Source of the DNA: CADEEX01 sp964577955
GTDB lineage: Bacteria; Acidobacteriota; Vicinamibacteria; Vicinamibacterales; CAVVIG01
DNA length: 64,000 bases
Direction of reading: 5' to 3'
Assembly: GCA_964577955.1 (NCBI GenBank)
Contig: CAZOAZ010000002.1
Coordinates: 186,001-250,000 of the forward strand
The notes under the pieces are model-generated. The model worked only from the letters and a program-made list of their open reading frames with translations, did not search any database and was not told the DNA's origin. Position numbers and translations under genes: made by a program. Below are positions 25,353-35,031 of this stretch, one piece after another (position 1 is the first letter of the stretch; every line of letters starts with the position of its first letter).

Positions 25353-26594
25353 ATGCATAGGAATCTTCGAGCCGCGGCGGTCCTCCTGGTCGTCGCCGCG
25401 GCCTCTTCATCAATTGACGCGCAACGCGGCTCGACCGACTGGACCCAGTGGCGCGGCCCGAATCGCGACGGCGTGGCCTCGACGTTTACCGGCCCGGCCG
25501 CGTGGCCCGACACCCTGGTCCAGAAATGGCGGATCGAAGTGGGCACCGGCTACGCCAGCCCCATCGTGGTCGGCGATCGCGTCTACGTGTTTTCGCGGCG
25601 CGGCGACAACGAAGGCATGAGCGCGCACGATGTCGCCACCGGCCGCGAGCTCTGGCGCTTCGGCTATGACGCGCCGTTCACGATGAACAGCGCCGCGGCC
25701 CGGCACAACGCCGGACCGAAGTCGACGCCGGTCTTTTCGAACGGCCGTCTGCTCTCGATCGGCATGACCGGTGTCGTCACCGCGTGGGACGCGCCAACCG
25801 GCCGCGTCCTGTGGCGAAAACCGGCGATGACGCCGGTGCCGCTTTACACGACGCACGCCTTCTCGCCGATCGTCCAGGGCAACACGGTGATCTTCCACGT
25901 CGGCGGCCACAACCAGGGAGCGCTGACGGCGTTCGACATCGCGACCGGCAATCAGCGCTGGAGCTGGAGCGGCGACGGACCGGGGTACGGATCGCCGATC
26001 ATCGCGACCATCGGCGGCACCAGGCAGGTGATCACGATCACGCAGCAGAAGGTCGTTGGCGTGGACTTCGAGAGCGGCGCGCTGCTCTGGGAACGGCCCT
26101 TCAAGGCGGGGCCGGACAACAATTCGAACACTCCCATTCTTTACGGCGAGACGATCATCGTCTCCGGCAACGGCGGACCGACGGTCGCGTTCACCGCGGC
26201 GAAGGCGGGTGCGACGTGGACGACCACCAACGTCTGGGAAAACGCGGAGGTCCCGCTGCGGCTCACCAATCTCGTGCTCGTCGGCGACCTGCTGTTCGGG
26301 ATCACCAACCGCAACGCCGGGCAGTACTTCGGCGTCGACGTCAAAACCGGCAAGACGCTGTGGATCTCGCCCGGTCGTCAGGCGGGACAGGGCTCGATCG
26401 CGCGCGCCGGCGATTTTCTCTTCAGCCTCGAAGACGACGGCGAGCTGCTCGTGATCAAGAACAATCCGGCGGCGTTCGAACTCCTGAAAAAGTACAAGGT
26501 CGCCGACGGCGAAACGTGGGCGGAAGCGGTTTACTCGGGCAATCGCATCTTCATCAAAGACCTCAATCACCTCACCCTTTGGACGTTGAGTTAA
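25353..26594 (+). CDS. Secreted PQQ-like beta-propeller protein
   Basis: The start is ATG 25353, six bases after GAGG (25343-25346), giving 413 residues with a signal peptide ending SSIDAQ. The mature protein opens with DWTQWRGPNRDGVASTF, the hallmark of a large family of secreted propellers in Acidobacteriota and Planctomycetes. It continues with about seven blades of the type PIVVGDRVYVF...GRELWRF. Unlike true quinoprotein alcohol dehydrogenases it has no obvious PQQ-site Asp/Asn set or Cys-Cys pair, so cofactor binding is doubtful; it may be a protein-interaction scaffold like BamB. It is sandwiched between two TonB receptors, and the second receptor's ATG follows its TAA directly, which suggests a combined uptake role. 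Confidence 0.9.
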   Translation: MHRNLRAAAVLLVVAAASSSIDAQRGSTDWTQWRGPNRDGVASTFTGPAAWPDTLVQKWRIEVGTGYASPIVVGDRVYVFSRRGDNEGMSAHDVATGRELWRFGYDAPFTMNSAAARHNAGPKSTPVFSNGRLLSIGMTGVVTAWDAPTGRVLWRKPAMTPVPLYTTHAFSPIVQGNTVIFHVGGHNQGALTAFDIATGNQRWSWSGDGPGYGSPIIATIGGTRQVITITQQKVVGVDFESGALLWERPFKAGPDNNSNTPILYGETIIVSGNGGPTVAFTAAKAGATWTTTNVWENAEVPLRLTNLVLVGDLLFGITNRNAGQYFGVDVKTGKTLWISPGRQAGQGSIARAGDFLFSLEDDGELLVIKNNPAAFELLKKYKVADGETWAEAVYSGNRIFIKDLNHLTLWTLS

Positions 26595-28721
26595 ATGAAC
26601 AGCCAGGTCTTTCGGTACGCGTCATCCGCCGTTTTTGGTTGTGCGCTGATCGCCGCGAACACGCCGAACGCCGCGGCGCAGGATCCGGTCGCTCGCTTCA
26701 CGTCGCCGCCGGTCATCGTCACGGCCCAGAAGGAACCGGCGGACGTGCGGGATCTGCCGGTCAGTGTGACCGCCGTGCCCGAAGGACTGCTGCTGGCCCC
26801 TGGGCTGACCAGCATCGCCGACGCGGCCGTAGCCTCGCCAAACACGTTCTTCTCGGAGTTCACCGCGAGAAAACTCAGCTTCCCGCGCTTCCGCGGCATC
26901 TTCTCCGGCCCGGGGAATCCCGCGATCACGACCTACGTCGACGGCGTGCCGATGCTGCACAGCAACGCCTCGAACGTCGAGCTCATGGACGTCCAGCAGA
27001 TCGAATTCGTCCGCGGATCGCAGAGCTCCCTGTTCGGACGCAATGCCCTTGGCGGCATCATCAACATCGCGAGCCCACGGCCGTCGCTGTCGAAGTGGAC
27101 CGGCAGTCTGTCGGTCCCGCTCGGCAACTATGGCGACGTCGAAGCGCGCGGCACGGTGTCGGGACCGATCTCGAACACCGCGGGGCTCAGCTTCAGCGCC
27201 GGCCGCAGCTCGCGCGACGGCTTCACCACCAACGACGTCACCGGGCATGCCATCGATTCGCGCCAGAACACGTTCGCGAAGGCGCAGCTGCTCTGGACGC
27301 CGTCATCCAAGTGGGAAACCCGCGTCATCGTCAGCGGCGAACGGGCGCGCGACGGCGACTACGCGCTCGGCGAGCTGAACGGCTTGCGCCAGAACCCGTT
27401 CCACGTGCAGCATGACTTCGAGGGATCGACGGATCGCGACATCACGTCCGCGACGATCCTCAACCGCCACGAGGGCTCGCGTCTGACCTTCTCGACAATC
27501 ACCGGCATCGTCGACTGGAGCACGACCGACGAAACCGATTTGGACTACTCGCCGTATCCCTTCGTCACGCGGCGCAACCAGGAAAGCGCACGGCAATTCA
27601 CGCAGGAAGTGCGGCTGGCGTCGTCGGCGTCCGCGCCGCTGCAGTTGTCGCCTGAGGCCACGCTCCGGTGGCAGGCCGGCTTCTTCCTCTTCACGAACGG
27701 CTACAACCAGCTCGCGACGAACACCTATGCGCCGATGGTGCTGTCACAGTTCCTGCCGTTCCAGGTGACCGAGACCTCACCCGATGCCTCGCTTGACGAC
27801 ATGGGCATCGGCGTCTACGGCCAGGGGACGCTCACGCTGCAAGGGCGCATCGACCTCACCGTCGGCGCGCGCGTCGACCGTGAAAGCAAGGATGCGGCAA
27901 TCGACGTGCTCTACTCGCCGCTCATTGCCGCGCCCACGAATGTCGACACGGACCGCTCGTTCTCGAACGTCTCGCCGCAGGCGTCGATCGGCTTCCACCT
28001 GAGCCCCGAGCATCTCGTCTACGGATCCTTCACCACCGGCTACAAGTCCGGCGGGTTCAATCCGACGGCTCCGAGCGTCGCGACCGCGTACGCTGAAGAA
28101 CACACCTGGCAGTTCGAAACCGGCGTGAAGACGACGTGGGCCGAGGGCCGCGTCCAGGCCAATGCCGCGTTCTTCTACATCGACTGGGACGACCTGCAGG
28201 TGAACGTGCCCAACCCGCAGTCGGCGCTCCAGTTCTATCTGGCGAATGTCGCCGGGGCGCGCAGCACCGGCGTGGAATTCGAAGTCAGCGGCCGCGCGGC
28301 CGAAGGGCTGGATCTCTTCGCGGCGGTGGGCCTTACCAGCGGACGCTTTGCCGACGGCAGCTTCTCGGGCGGCATCAACGTTTCCGACAACCGACTGACG
28401 AGCACGCCGGACTACACGACGACGATTGGCGCCCGCTACAGCCGTGCGCTCAACGGTCGCACGACGCTCTTTGCCGGCGGCGAAGTCGCGATGATCGGCG
28501 CCTATCAGTACGACGATGCGAACACGGCGGGGCAGGATGCGTACGCGCTGACCAACATCAACGCCGGCGTGCAGATCGGCGCGGTGCTCGTCGACGGCTG
28601 GATCCGCAACGCGTTCGACACGCGCTACGTGCCGCTGGCCTTCGCGTATCCGGGCATTGGATTCCTCGGCGAGATGGGCCGGCCGCGGACGTTCGGCGTC
28701 CGGTTGGGCGTGCGGTTCTAG
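26595..28721 (+). CDS. TonB-dependent receptor
   Basis: This 708-residue outer-membrane receptor has a signal peptide to about residue 28. It is followed by VIVTAQKEPADVRDLPVSVT, a TonB-box/plug entry, and the plug motifs TYVDGVPMLHSNASNVELMD and FGRNALGGIINI. The barrel ends in TFGVRLGVRF, a proper C-terminal aromatic signal for the Bam complex. It lacks the carboxypeptidase-like domain of the upstream receptor and is closer to siderophore/vitamin or plant-compound receptors. The ATG directly follows the TAA of the propeller gene, which points to translational coupling. Repeats downstream mark the end of this unit. Confidence 0.93.
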   Translation: MNSQVFRYASSAVFGCALIAANTPNAAAQDPVARFTSPPVIVTAQKEPADVRDLPVSVTAVPEGLLLAPGLTSIADAAVASPNTFFSEFTARKLSFPRFRGIFSGPGNPAITTYVDGVPMLHSNASNVELMDVQQIEFVRGSQSSLFGRNALGGIINIASPRPSLSKWTGSLSVPLGNYGDVEARGTVSGPISNTAGLSFSAGRSSRDGFTTNDVTGHAIDSRQNTFAKAQLLWTPSSKWETRVIVSGERARDGDYALGELNGLRQNPFHVQHDFEGSTDRDITSATILNRHEGSRLTFSTITGIVDWSTTDETDLDYSPYPFVTRRNQESARQFTQEVRLASSASAPLQLSPEATLRWQAGFFLFTNGYNQLATNTYAPMVLSQFLPFQVTETSPDASLDDMGIGVYGQGTLTLQGRIDLTVGARVDRESKDAAIDVLYSPLIAAPTNVDTDRSFSNVSPQASIGFHLSPEHLVYGSFTTGYKSGGFNPTAPSVATAYAEEHTWQFETGVKTTWAEGRVQANAAFFYIDWDDLQVNVPNPQSALQFYLANVAGARSTGVEFEVSGRAAEGLDLFAAVGLTSGRFADGSFSGGINVSDNRLTSTPDYTTTIGARYSRALNGRTTLFAGGEVAMIGAYQYDDANTAGQDAYALTNINAGVQIGAVLVDGWIRNAFDTRYVPLAFAYPGIGFLGEMGRPRTFGVRLGVRF

Positions 28722-28751
28722 ATTCTCTCGACGGTGGCGTCCGGCGTCTTC

Positions 28752-28823
28752 GGTGGCGTCCGGCTTTAGCCGGATTGCGAGCGATGTTCGTTTCGTGTAA
28801 TCCGGCTGAAGCCGGACGCCACC
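28752..28823. repeat. Paired palindromic repeat (family A, GGCGTCCGGC type)
   Basis: Two 25-bp arms, 28752-28776 and 28799-28823, are reverse complements apart from the central TTTA/TGAA. Each arm is itself palindromic (GTCCGGCTTTAGCCGGAT). It lies between convergent genes. A partial extra GGTGGCGTCCGG is at 28733-28744. Confidence 0.88.
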
Positions 28824-28824
28824 G

Positions 28825-30054
28825 TTAACGCTGCCGCACGTCGTACGACGTCAGCGTCTGCTCGTTGCGGATATACAGCCGGCCGTTGCTGATGACCGGA
28901 TACGACCAGGAGTTCAGACCGAAGTCCTTGATGCTGAACCGGCCGCGCTCGCGATATCCGGCTGGCGACGCCTCCGCCAGACCGACGACGTGATCTTCGC
29001 TCAGGATGTAGAGATGGCCGTCCGCCACCGCCAGCGATCCCTTGCCGACCGACCGGTGGCGCCACATCATCTTGCCGGTGGCGAACTCGAGACACGTCAG
29101 GATCGCGTTGTTGAAGCCGTACAGGTAACCGCCGAGGAGCACGACGCCGCCGTGATGGTTCTGCATGTCGCGCGTGAAGTAGATCTCCTGCGCGCGGACT
29201 TCGCCGTTCTCGGCACGGAGCCCGAGCAGCGCGCCGCCGGTCCCGTACGCCGAGCTGTAGAACACCTTGTTGTCGAAGAAGATCGGCGTGGCGATGTTGG
29301 CCGTGTTGTTTGCGGCCGGGCGGTAGCGCCAGAGCAGTTTGCCGTCCGACGCACGCACGCCGACGCCGGCTTCGGCGGTATAGGTCATCACCGTGCGGAC
29401 GCCCTGCACGTCGGCGACAATCGCGGAGGAGTAGCCGGCCTCGTCGCTCAGTTCCTTGCTGGTCCAGATCGTCGCGCCAGTCATCTTGTCGAGCGCCACG
29501 ACGCCGGCGCCGCGGCCGCCGGGCGACACGATCACTTTGTTGCCGTCGATGAGCGGCGACTCGCTGATCAGCCACTGGATGTTGCGGCCGCCGAACTCGC
29601 GCAGGATGTTCTTCTGCCAGACCGCCGTGCCGTCGTGTTTCAGACAGGCCAGGTCTCCGTTCTCGGTCAGGACGTAGATCCGATCGCCGTCGATGGTCGG
29701 CGTGCTGCGCGGTCCGTTGCCGCGATCGTTCGAGCCGCCCGGCCCGAGGTTCTTGGACCAGAGCGACACGCCGTCCTCGATCCGCAGCGCCGAGACGATG
29801 CTCTGGCGGTTGCGCAGACCCTGGACGAAGAGACGATCGCCGGCAACCGACAGCGACCCGTAGCCCTCGCCGAGGTTCTGGGTCGTCCAGAGCGCCGGCG
29901 GCCCGTTGGCGGGCCACTGCTTGAGGAGCCCGGTTTCCTGCGAAATCCCGCTCCGATCCGGCCCGCGCCACTGCGGCCAGTCGGCCGGCGCGGCGAGCAC
30001 AACCGTGCCCAGGATGGTGGCGGTCACGAGGCTCGCAGCGATCCGCGCTCTCAT
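28825..30054 (-). CDS. Secreted PQQ-like beta-propeller protein
   Basis: This 409-residue protein has a signal peptide to about residue 22, then DWPQWRGPDRSGISQETGLL, the family-specific opening. Blades follow the W-docking pattern: GDRIYVLTENGDLACLKHDG, DKMTGATIWTSKELS, DGKLLWRYRP. It is the only propeller of this cluster on the minus strand, divergent from the 740-residue propeller gene with a family A repeat in the shared 110-bp promoter region. Enzymatic activity is not evident. Related proteins are annotated as outer-membrane or periplasmic PQQ-binding-like repeat proteins. The exact role is unknown. Confidence 0.9.
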   Translation of the reverse strand: MRARIAASLVTATILGTVVLAAPADWPQWRGPDRSGISQETGLLKQWPANGPPALWTTQNLGEGYGSLSVAGDRLFVQGLRNRQSIVSALRIEDGVSLWSKNLGPGGSNDRGNGPRSTPTIDGDRIYVLTENGDLACLKHDGTAVWQKNILREFGGRNIQWLISESPLIDGNKVIVSPGGRGAGVVALDKMTGATIWTSKELSDEAGYSSAIVADVQGVRTVMTYTAEAGVGVRASDGKLLWRYRPAANNTANIATPIFFDNKVFYSSAYGTGGALLGLRAENGEVRAQEIYFTRDMQNHHGGVVLLGGYLYGFNNAILTCLEFATGKMMWRHRSVGKGSLAVADGHLYILSEDHVVGLAEASPAGYRERGRFSIKDFGLNSWSYPVISNGRLYIRNEQTLTSYDVRQR

Positions 30055-30102
30055 AGGTGTCCCCTTATCTTGAACGCTAGAATAACCTCCGGGACGAAGC
30101 GC

Positions 30103-30122
30103 GGACAGGCTAAAGCCTGTCC
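30103..30122. repeat. Family A palindrome in a divergent promoter region
   Basis: GGACAGGCTAAAGCCTGTCC lies between two divergent propeller genes, 43 bp before the plus-strand start. Confidence 0.9.
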
Positions 30123-30164
30123 CTACCGAAGCCCGGTGCTGACCTCGAGCCAGAAGGAAACCTC

Positions 30165-32387
30165 ATGCTGAGAAAGTCACTCGCGCTGGCAGCGATCGCC
30201 GCGGCGATCGGCGTCTCACTCACGGCCCAGGCGCCGCGCCGGATTGCCGTCGGCGACTGGCCGGAAATGCGCGGACCAGTCAGGGACGGCAGCTCCAAGG
30301 AAACCGGCCTCATCGAGAAGTGGGCGCTGAACGGCGAGAACTTCCTCTGGCGCGTCCCGTACGGCGGACGCTCGGCGCCGATCGTCATGGGCAACCGTGT
30401 CTACGTCCAGAATCCCTCCGGACGCGGGACCAACCTGCAGGAACGGGTCATGGCGCTCGACGCCGACACCGGCCGCGTCGTCTGGGAATACAAGTTCAAC
30501 CTGTTCCAGAGTGACGTGCCGGCCCATCGCATCGCCTGGGCCTCGCCGGCAGCGGACCCCGAAACCGGCAACATTTACGCGTTGAGTGGCGGCGCGCAGG
30601 TGATTGCGCTGAGCCGGGACGGCAAGGTGCTCTGGGATCGGTCGTTCGGCGAAGAGTGGGCCGCGTTCACGACCCACGGCGGCCGCACGATGTCGCCAAT
30701 CATCGACGGCAACCTGGTGATCGTCAGCGCCGCGGTCTCGAGCTGGGGAACGTCGGGCAACCGATCGCACCGGCTGATCGCGCTCGACAAACGGACCGGC
30801 GATATCGTCTACATCGCGAATCCGGGCGGGCGCCCGTACGACACCGCCTACGCCGCGCCGACCATCGCCACGATCAACGGCCTGCGCATGCTGATCGTCG
30901 GCCTCGGCGACGGCGCGATCCACGCCATCAAACCGCAGACCGGGGAGAAGATCTGGAGCTTCGTCGCCGCCAAGCGCGCGATCAACACCGGCGTCGTGGT
31001 GAAGAACAATCAGGTCCTGCTGTCGCACGGCGACGAGAATCTCGAAGGCAACGCGCTCGGACTGCTCGCGTCGATCGACGGATCGCAGACCGGCGACATC
31101 AAGACCACGCAGTGGTCGGTGAAAGGCACCGAGTTCGCGTTCTCCTCGCCGCTCGTCGACGGCACGCGCCTTTATCAGCTCGACGGCGGGTCGACGCTGC
31201 ACGCGTTCGAGATCGAAAAGGGTCAACAGATCTGGGAACTCGCGCTCGGAACGGCGCAAAAGGCGCCGCCGGTCATGGCTGACGGCAAGATCTATGTCGG
31301 CAGCGACAACGGCAAGTTCTACATCGTCCGCCCGCGCGTCGATCGCGGCGAGATTCTGAGCGCGGTGGAACTGCCGGTCAGCGCGAACAGCTGCTGCGGA
31401 TCTGAAGGAACCCCTGAGCAGATCCTGGGCGGCGCGGCGATCTCGCGCGGCAGAATCTTCTTTGTGTCGAGCGACGCCGTCTACGCGATCGGCTCACGCC
31501 GGGCTACTGCGCCGACTGGAACAGCGGTCGACGAGCCGGTGCTGCGCGGCGAAGGCGCCCCAACCCACGTGCAGGTCGCGCCGACGGAAGTCGTCATCGA
31601 ACCGGGCAAACCGGTCACGTTGACGGCTCGCCTCTTCGACGACAAGGGACGCTTCCTTCGCGAAGAACCCGCGACCTGGTCGCTGGACGGTTTGAAAGGC
31701 ACGGTCAACGCCGGCACCTTTACTCCCGCGCCCGATCCGATCGAGCAGGCCGGGCTCGTGAAAGCGACCGTCGGCGCGCTGAGCGGCCAGGCGCGCATCC
31801 GCGTCGTCCGCCCGATGCCGTGGAAGGAAGGCTTCGATTCGTATGCCGACGGCGCCGTGCCGGCGGGTTGGATCAACGCAACCGCCGGCAAAGTGTCGGT
31901 GACGACGCTCGACGGGCAGAAGGTGCTCCAGAAGGCGCCAGACGACACGATCTTCATGCGCGTCCGCGGCTTCATCGGCCCGACGACGTGGTCGGACTAT
32001 ACGTTCGACGCTGACGTGCGCGCCTCGACGCGGCGGCGGCAGTTCGGCGATCTTGGCATCACCGCGCAGCGCTACTCGCTGGTGCTTTACGGCAACTCGC
32101 AGAAGCTGAAAATCGAGCCGTGGGAACCGGAGACGGCACGGACCGTCACCGTTCCGTTCACGTGGAAGCCGGACACCTGGTATCACCTGAAACTGCGCGT
32201 CGAGAATCTGCCGAACGGTCAGGTGCGGGCGCGCGGCAAGGCGTGGGCGGTGGGCGAAGCGGAGCCGCAGGCGTGGACGATCGAAAAGCTGGATCCGATC
32301 GGCAACCGCCAGGGCGCGCCCGGCCTCTTCCTCAACGCGCAGTTCGGCGCGTATCTGGACAATCTCGCGATCTCGAAGAATCAGTAG
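30165..32387 (+). CDS. Large secreted PQQ-like propeller with Ig-like and concanavalin-like tail
   Basis: This 740-residue protein starts with a signal peptide (to about 22). A propeller follows (about 28-450), with opening GDWPEMRGPVRDGSSKETGL and blades such as GRVVWEYKFN and GTSGNRSHRLIALDKRTGD. A vicinal Cys pair, C410-C411 (NSCCGSEG), sits in the last blade; such pairs occur in quinoprotein dehydrogenases but at another place. Next is an Ig-like stretch (about 460-545: VVIEPGKPVTLTARLFDDKG). Last is a concanavalin/LamG-like sandwich (about 550-738: GFDSYADGAVPAGW, WYHLKLRVENLPNGQVRAR), a fold commonly binding sugars. So it may hold a polysaccharide at the cell surface; this is inference. 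It leads an apparent three-gene propeller operon. Confidence 0.9.
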   Translation: MLRKSLALAAIAAAIGVSLTAQAPRRIAVGDWPEMRGPVRDGSSKETGLIEKWALNGENFLWRVPYGGRSAPIVMGNRVYVQNPSGRGTNLQERVMALDADTGRVVWEYKFNLFQSDVPAHRIAWASPAADPETGNIYALSGGAQVIALSRDGKVLWDRSFGEEWAAFTTHGGRTMSPIIDGNLVIVSAAVSSWGTSGNRSHRLIALDKRTGDIVYIANPGGRPYDTAYAAPTIATINGLRMLIVGLGDGAIHAIKPQTGEKIWSFVAAKRAINTGVVVKNNQVLLSHGDENLEGNALGLLASIDGSQTGDIKTTQWSVKGTEFAFSSPLVDGTRLYQLDGGSTLHAFEIEKGQQIWELALGTAQKAPPVMADGKIYVGSDNGKFYIVRPRVDRGEILSAVELPVSANSCCGSEGTPEQILGGAAISRGRIFFVSSDAVYAIGSRRATAPTGTAVDEPVLRGEGAPTHVQVAPTEVVIEPGKPVTLTARLFDDKGRFLREEPATWSLDGLKGTVNAGTFTPAPDPIEQAGLVKATVGALSGQARIRVVRPMPWKEGFDSYADGAVPAGWINATAGKVSVTTLDGQKVLQKAPDDTIFMRVRGFIGPTTWSDYTFDADVRASTRRRQFGDLGITAQRYSLVLYGNSQKLKIEPWEPETARTVTVPFTWKPDTWYHLKLRVENLPNGQVRARGKAWAVGEAEPQAWTIEKLDPIGNRQGAPGLFLNAQFGAYLDNLAISKNQ

Positions 32388-32402
32388 GCGTGTCGTGCGT
32401 GG

Positions 32403-32422
32403 GCTCCGGCTTCAGCCGGAGC
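32403..32422. repeat. Variant family A palindrome
   Basis: GCTCCGGCTTCAGCCGGAGC in the 64-bp gap between two propeller genes of one apparent operon. Confidence 0.85.
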
Positions 32423-32451
32423 AATTTGCAGATATTGAGGAAATCATTCTC

Positions 32452-33897
32452 ATGAAGACTCATACAAGTCGACGAATCGCGACGCTCGTCGTCAGCGTCG
32501 CGCTCGTGGCGCCGCTCGCCAATCGTCTGCTGGCAGGCGATCCGGGCGGCGGGGATTGGCCGATGTGGGGTGGGACACCGGACCGCAACATGGTCTCGAA
32601 CATGAAAGGGCTGCCCGCCGAGTGGGACGTCAAGACGAAGAAGAACGTGAAGTGGGTCGCCGACCTCGGCTCGCAGAGCTACGGGAACCCGGTCGTCGCA
32701 GGCGGGATGGTGTTTGTCGGCACCAACAACGAGCTGGTGCGGGACAAGGCTCAGGGCGGCGACCGCGGTGTGCTGATGGCCTTCCGCGAATCGGACGGTG
32801 AGTTCCTCTGGCAGCAGACGCACGTGAAGCTCGAATCGGGACGCGCCAACGACTGGCCGTTTCAGGGTGTCGCCTCGTCACCGCTCGTCGAGAATCGCAG
32901 GCTCTACTACGTCAGCAACCGTGGCGTCGTGTTCTGCCTCGACATCGACGGGTTCCGCGACAACGAGAACGATGGCCCGTTCAAGGACGAAAAGCTCACG
33001 GGGCAGACGGACGCGGACGTGATCTGGTCGTTCGACATGATGGAGGAAGTCGGTTCGTATCCGCACAACATGTCGAACTCGTCGCCGGTCGTGTCGGGCA
33101 ACCTGATCTTCCTGTCGACATCGAACGGACAGGACGAAAGCCACGTGAACATTCCGTCGCCGCGCGCACCGGCGGTGATCGCGCTCGACAAGAATACCGG
33201 CAAGCTGGTCTGGGAAGACAACTCGGTCGAGGATCGGATTCTCCACGGCCAGTGGTCGACGCCCGCGGTCGGCACGCTTGGCGGCGTGCTCCAAGTGGTC
33301 TCTGCGCAGGGCGACGGCTGGGTGCGCGGCTACGAGGCTGAAACCGGCAAGAAGCTGTGGGAGTTCGACACCAACCCGAAGGACTCGGTCTGGCCGCGCA
33401 CGCGGAACGAGCTGATCGCGACGCCGGTGCTCTACGACAACAAGGTCTACATCGGGAACGGTCAGGATCCGGAACATGGCGAAGGCGTCGGCCACTTCTA
33501 CGCCATCGACCCGACGAAGCGCGGCGACATCACTGAGAGCGGCCGAATCTGGAAGTTCGACAACATCCGCCGGATGATTTCCACCGCGGCGATCGCCGAC
33601 GGACTGGTCTACATCTCGGACTTCAGCGGGTTCCTGCACTGTCTCGACGCCAAGACGGGACAGGAGTACTGGAAACACGACGTGTTTGCCGCCGTCTGGG
33701 CCTCGCCGTTCGTCCTCGAAGGGCGCGTCTATCTCGGCGACGAGGACGGCGACATGGTCGTCCTGCAGGCCGGCAAGGAACTGAAGGTGCTGCACGAGAT
33801 GAACATGGGGAGCGCCATCTACGGCACGATCGTGCCGGCCAACGGCACCATCTTCATCAACAACCGCACGCAGCTGTTTGCGCTGGCGGTGAAATAG
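32452..33897 (+). CDS. Secreted PQQ-like beta-propeller protein
   Basis: The start is ATG 32452, after TGAGG. The 481-residue product has a signal peptide to about residue 26. It opens with GDWPMWGGTPDRNMVSNMKG, a GGTP variant of the WRGP opening that marks a distinct subfamily. It is a long propeller with acidic insertions (SDGEFLWQQTHVKL, DGFRDNENDGPFKDEKL) and the blade IALDKNTGKLVWEDNSVEDR. WKHDVFAAVWASPFVLEGRV shows the usual tryptophan-docking repeat. Cofactor binding is not evident. The next propeller begins at the base after its TAG, so the two are translationally coupled and probably form a complex. Confidence 0.9.
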   Translation: MKTHTSRRIATLVVSVALVAPLANRLLAGDPGGGDWPMWGGTPDRNMVSNMKGLPAEWDVKTKKNVKWVADLGSQSYGNPVVAGGMVFVGTNNELVRDKAQGGDRGVLMAFRESDGEFLWQQTHVKLESGRANDWPFQGVASSPLVENRRLYYVSNRGVVFCLDIDGFRDNENDGPFKDEKLTGQTDADVIWSFDMMEEVGSYPHNMSNSSPVVSGNLIFLSTSNGQDESHVNIPSPRAPAVIALDKNTGKLVWEDNSVEDRILHGQWSTPAVGTLGGVLQVVSAQGDGWVRGYEAETGKKLWEFDTNPKDSVWPRTRNELIATPVLYDNKVYIGNGQDPEHGEGVGHFYAIDPTKRGDITESGRIWKFDNIRRMISTAAIADGLVYISDFSGFLHCLDAKTGQEYWKHDVFAAVWASPFVLEGRVYLGDEDGDMVVLQAGKELKVLHEMNMGSAIYGTIVPANGTIFINNRTQLFALAVK

Positions 33898-35031
33898 ATG
33901 CGGCCCTGGCTGCCGCGTCTGGCGCTGGTCCTGCTGCTGGCGCCGGTGCTCGCGGCCCAGCAGGCGCCGCCCGCGCCCGCCGAGTCCCCGGCCAACGAGT
34001 GGCGGAGTTTTCGCGGCAGCCTGCGTCTGACCGGCGCCTCGGCCAGCACGCCGCCGGCCACGCTCAAGGTGCTCTGGTCCTACGACGCCGGCGAAACGGT
34101 TGAATCCACGCCGGCGATAGCCGACGGCGTCGTCTATGTCGGCGGCGGCGACGGCGATCTCGTCGCGCTCGACCTCGCCACCGGCAAGGTCAAGTGGAAG
34201 TACAAGACCGCTGACAATCTGATCGGCGAATCGTCGCCGGCCGTGGCCGACGGCGTTGTCTATATCGGCGATCTCGGCGGCGAGTTTCACGCCGTCAACA
34301 CGGCTGACGGTAAGCGCCTCTGGACGTTCAAGACCGTCTCCGAAATCAAATCGTCGCCGACCGTCGTCAACGGCGTGGTGCTGTTCGGTGCGTACGACGG
34401 CAATCTCTACGCCCTCGACGCCAAGACCGGTCGTCAGCGCTGGAAGGTGACGACCAACGGCATGGTGCACGCGACGCCGGCGGTCTACGAGGGGCTCACC
34501 TTCGTCGCCGGCTGCGACGCCATCTTCCGCGCCATCCGGATCACGGACGGCCGCGAGATGTACAAGATCGACGTCGGCGGCTACACCGGCGCCTCGCCGG
34601 CGGTGACGGCCGACCGGGCGTTCTTCGGCACGTTCGAGAACGAGGTGCTCGGCCTGGATTTGCGCGCACGGAAAGTCCTGTGGCGGTTCGCGGATCCCGA
34701 GCGCGCCTTCCCCTTCTATTCATCGGCGGCGATTTTTGGCGACAAGGTGATCGTCGGCGGACGAGACAAGATGGTGCGCGCGTTCGCGGCCGCGACAGGA
34801 AAGGTAGCCTGGGAATTCGCCGCCCGCGCGCGCGTCGATTCCTCGCCGGTCGTCGCCGCCGGCCGCGTCTACATCGGATCCAACGACAACCGCTTCTACG
34901 TCCTCGACGCCGCGTCCGGCCGCAAGCTGTGGGAGTACAACGCCGGCGCCGCGATCACCGGATCAGCAGCCGTCGCTGACGGCAAGGTGATCATCGGCAC
35001 CAACGACGGCACCGTCTATGTGTTTGGGTAG
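33898..35031 (+). CDS. Secreted PQQ-like (BamB-like) beta-propeller protein
   Basis: This 377-residue protein begins directly after the preceding stop. The signal peptide ends near VLAAQQ. Its repeats are very regular: DGVVYVGGGDGDLVALDLAT, DGVVYIGDLGGEFHAVNTAD, NGVVLFGAYDGNLYALDAKT and GRVYIGSNDNRFYVLDAAS. Each carries the tryptophan-docking GKxxW signature of PQQ/BamB propellers, with seven or eight blades. There is no WRGP opening, and length and regularity are close to BamB and to the outer-membrane assembly lipoproteins, but the lipobox is absent. The TAG stop forms the first unit of a 7-bp tandem repeat. Confidence 0.9.
   Translation: MRPWLPRLALVLLLAPVLAAQQAPPAPAESPANEWRSFRGSLRLTGASASTPPATLKVLWSYDAGETVESTPAIADGVVYVGGGDGDLVALDLATGKVKWKYKTADNLIGESSPAVADGVVYIGDLGGEFHAVNTADGKRLWTFKTVSEIKSSPTVVNGVVLFGAYDGNLYALDAKTGRQRWKVTTNGMVHATPAVYEGLTFVAGCDAIFRAIRITDGREMYKIDVGGYTGASPAVTADRAFFGTFENEVLGLDLRARKVLWRFADPERAFPFYSSAAIFGDKVIVGGRDKMVRAFAAATGKVAWEFAARARVDSSPVVAAGRVYIGSNDNRFYVLDAASGRKLWEYNAGAAITGSAAVADGKVIIGTNDGTVYVFG

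Noticed and set aside
25353..35031. Quinoprotein alcohol dehydrogenases
   Set aside because: The propellers lack the N-terminal vicinal Cys pair and obvious PQQ/Ca2+ ligands and have no cytochrome domain, so I call them PQQ-like only.
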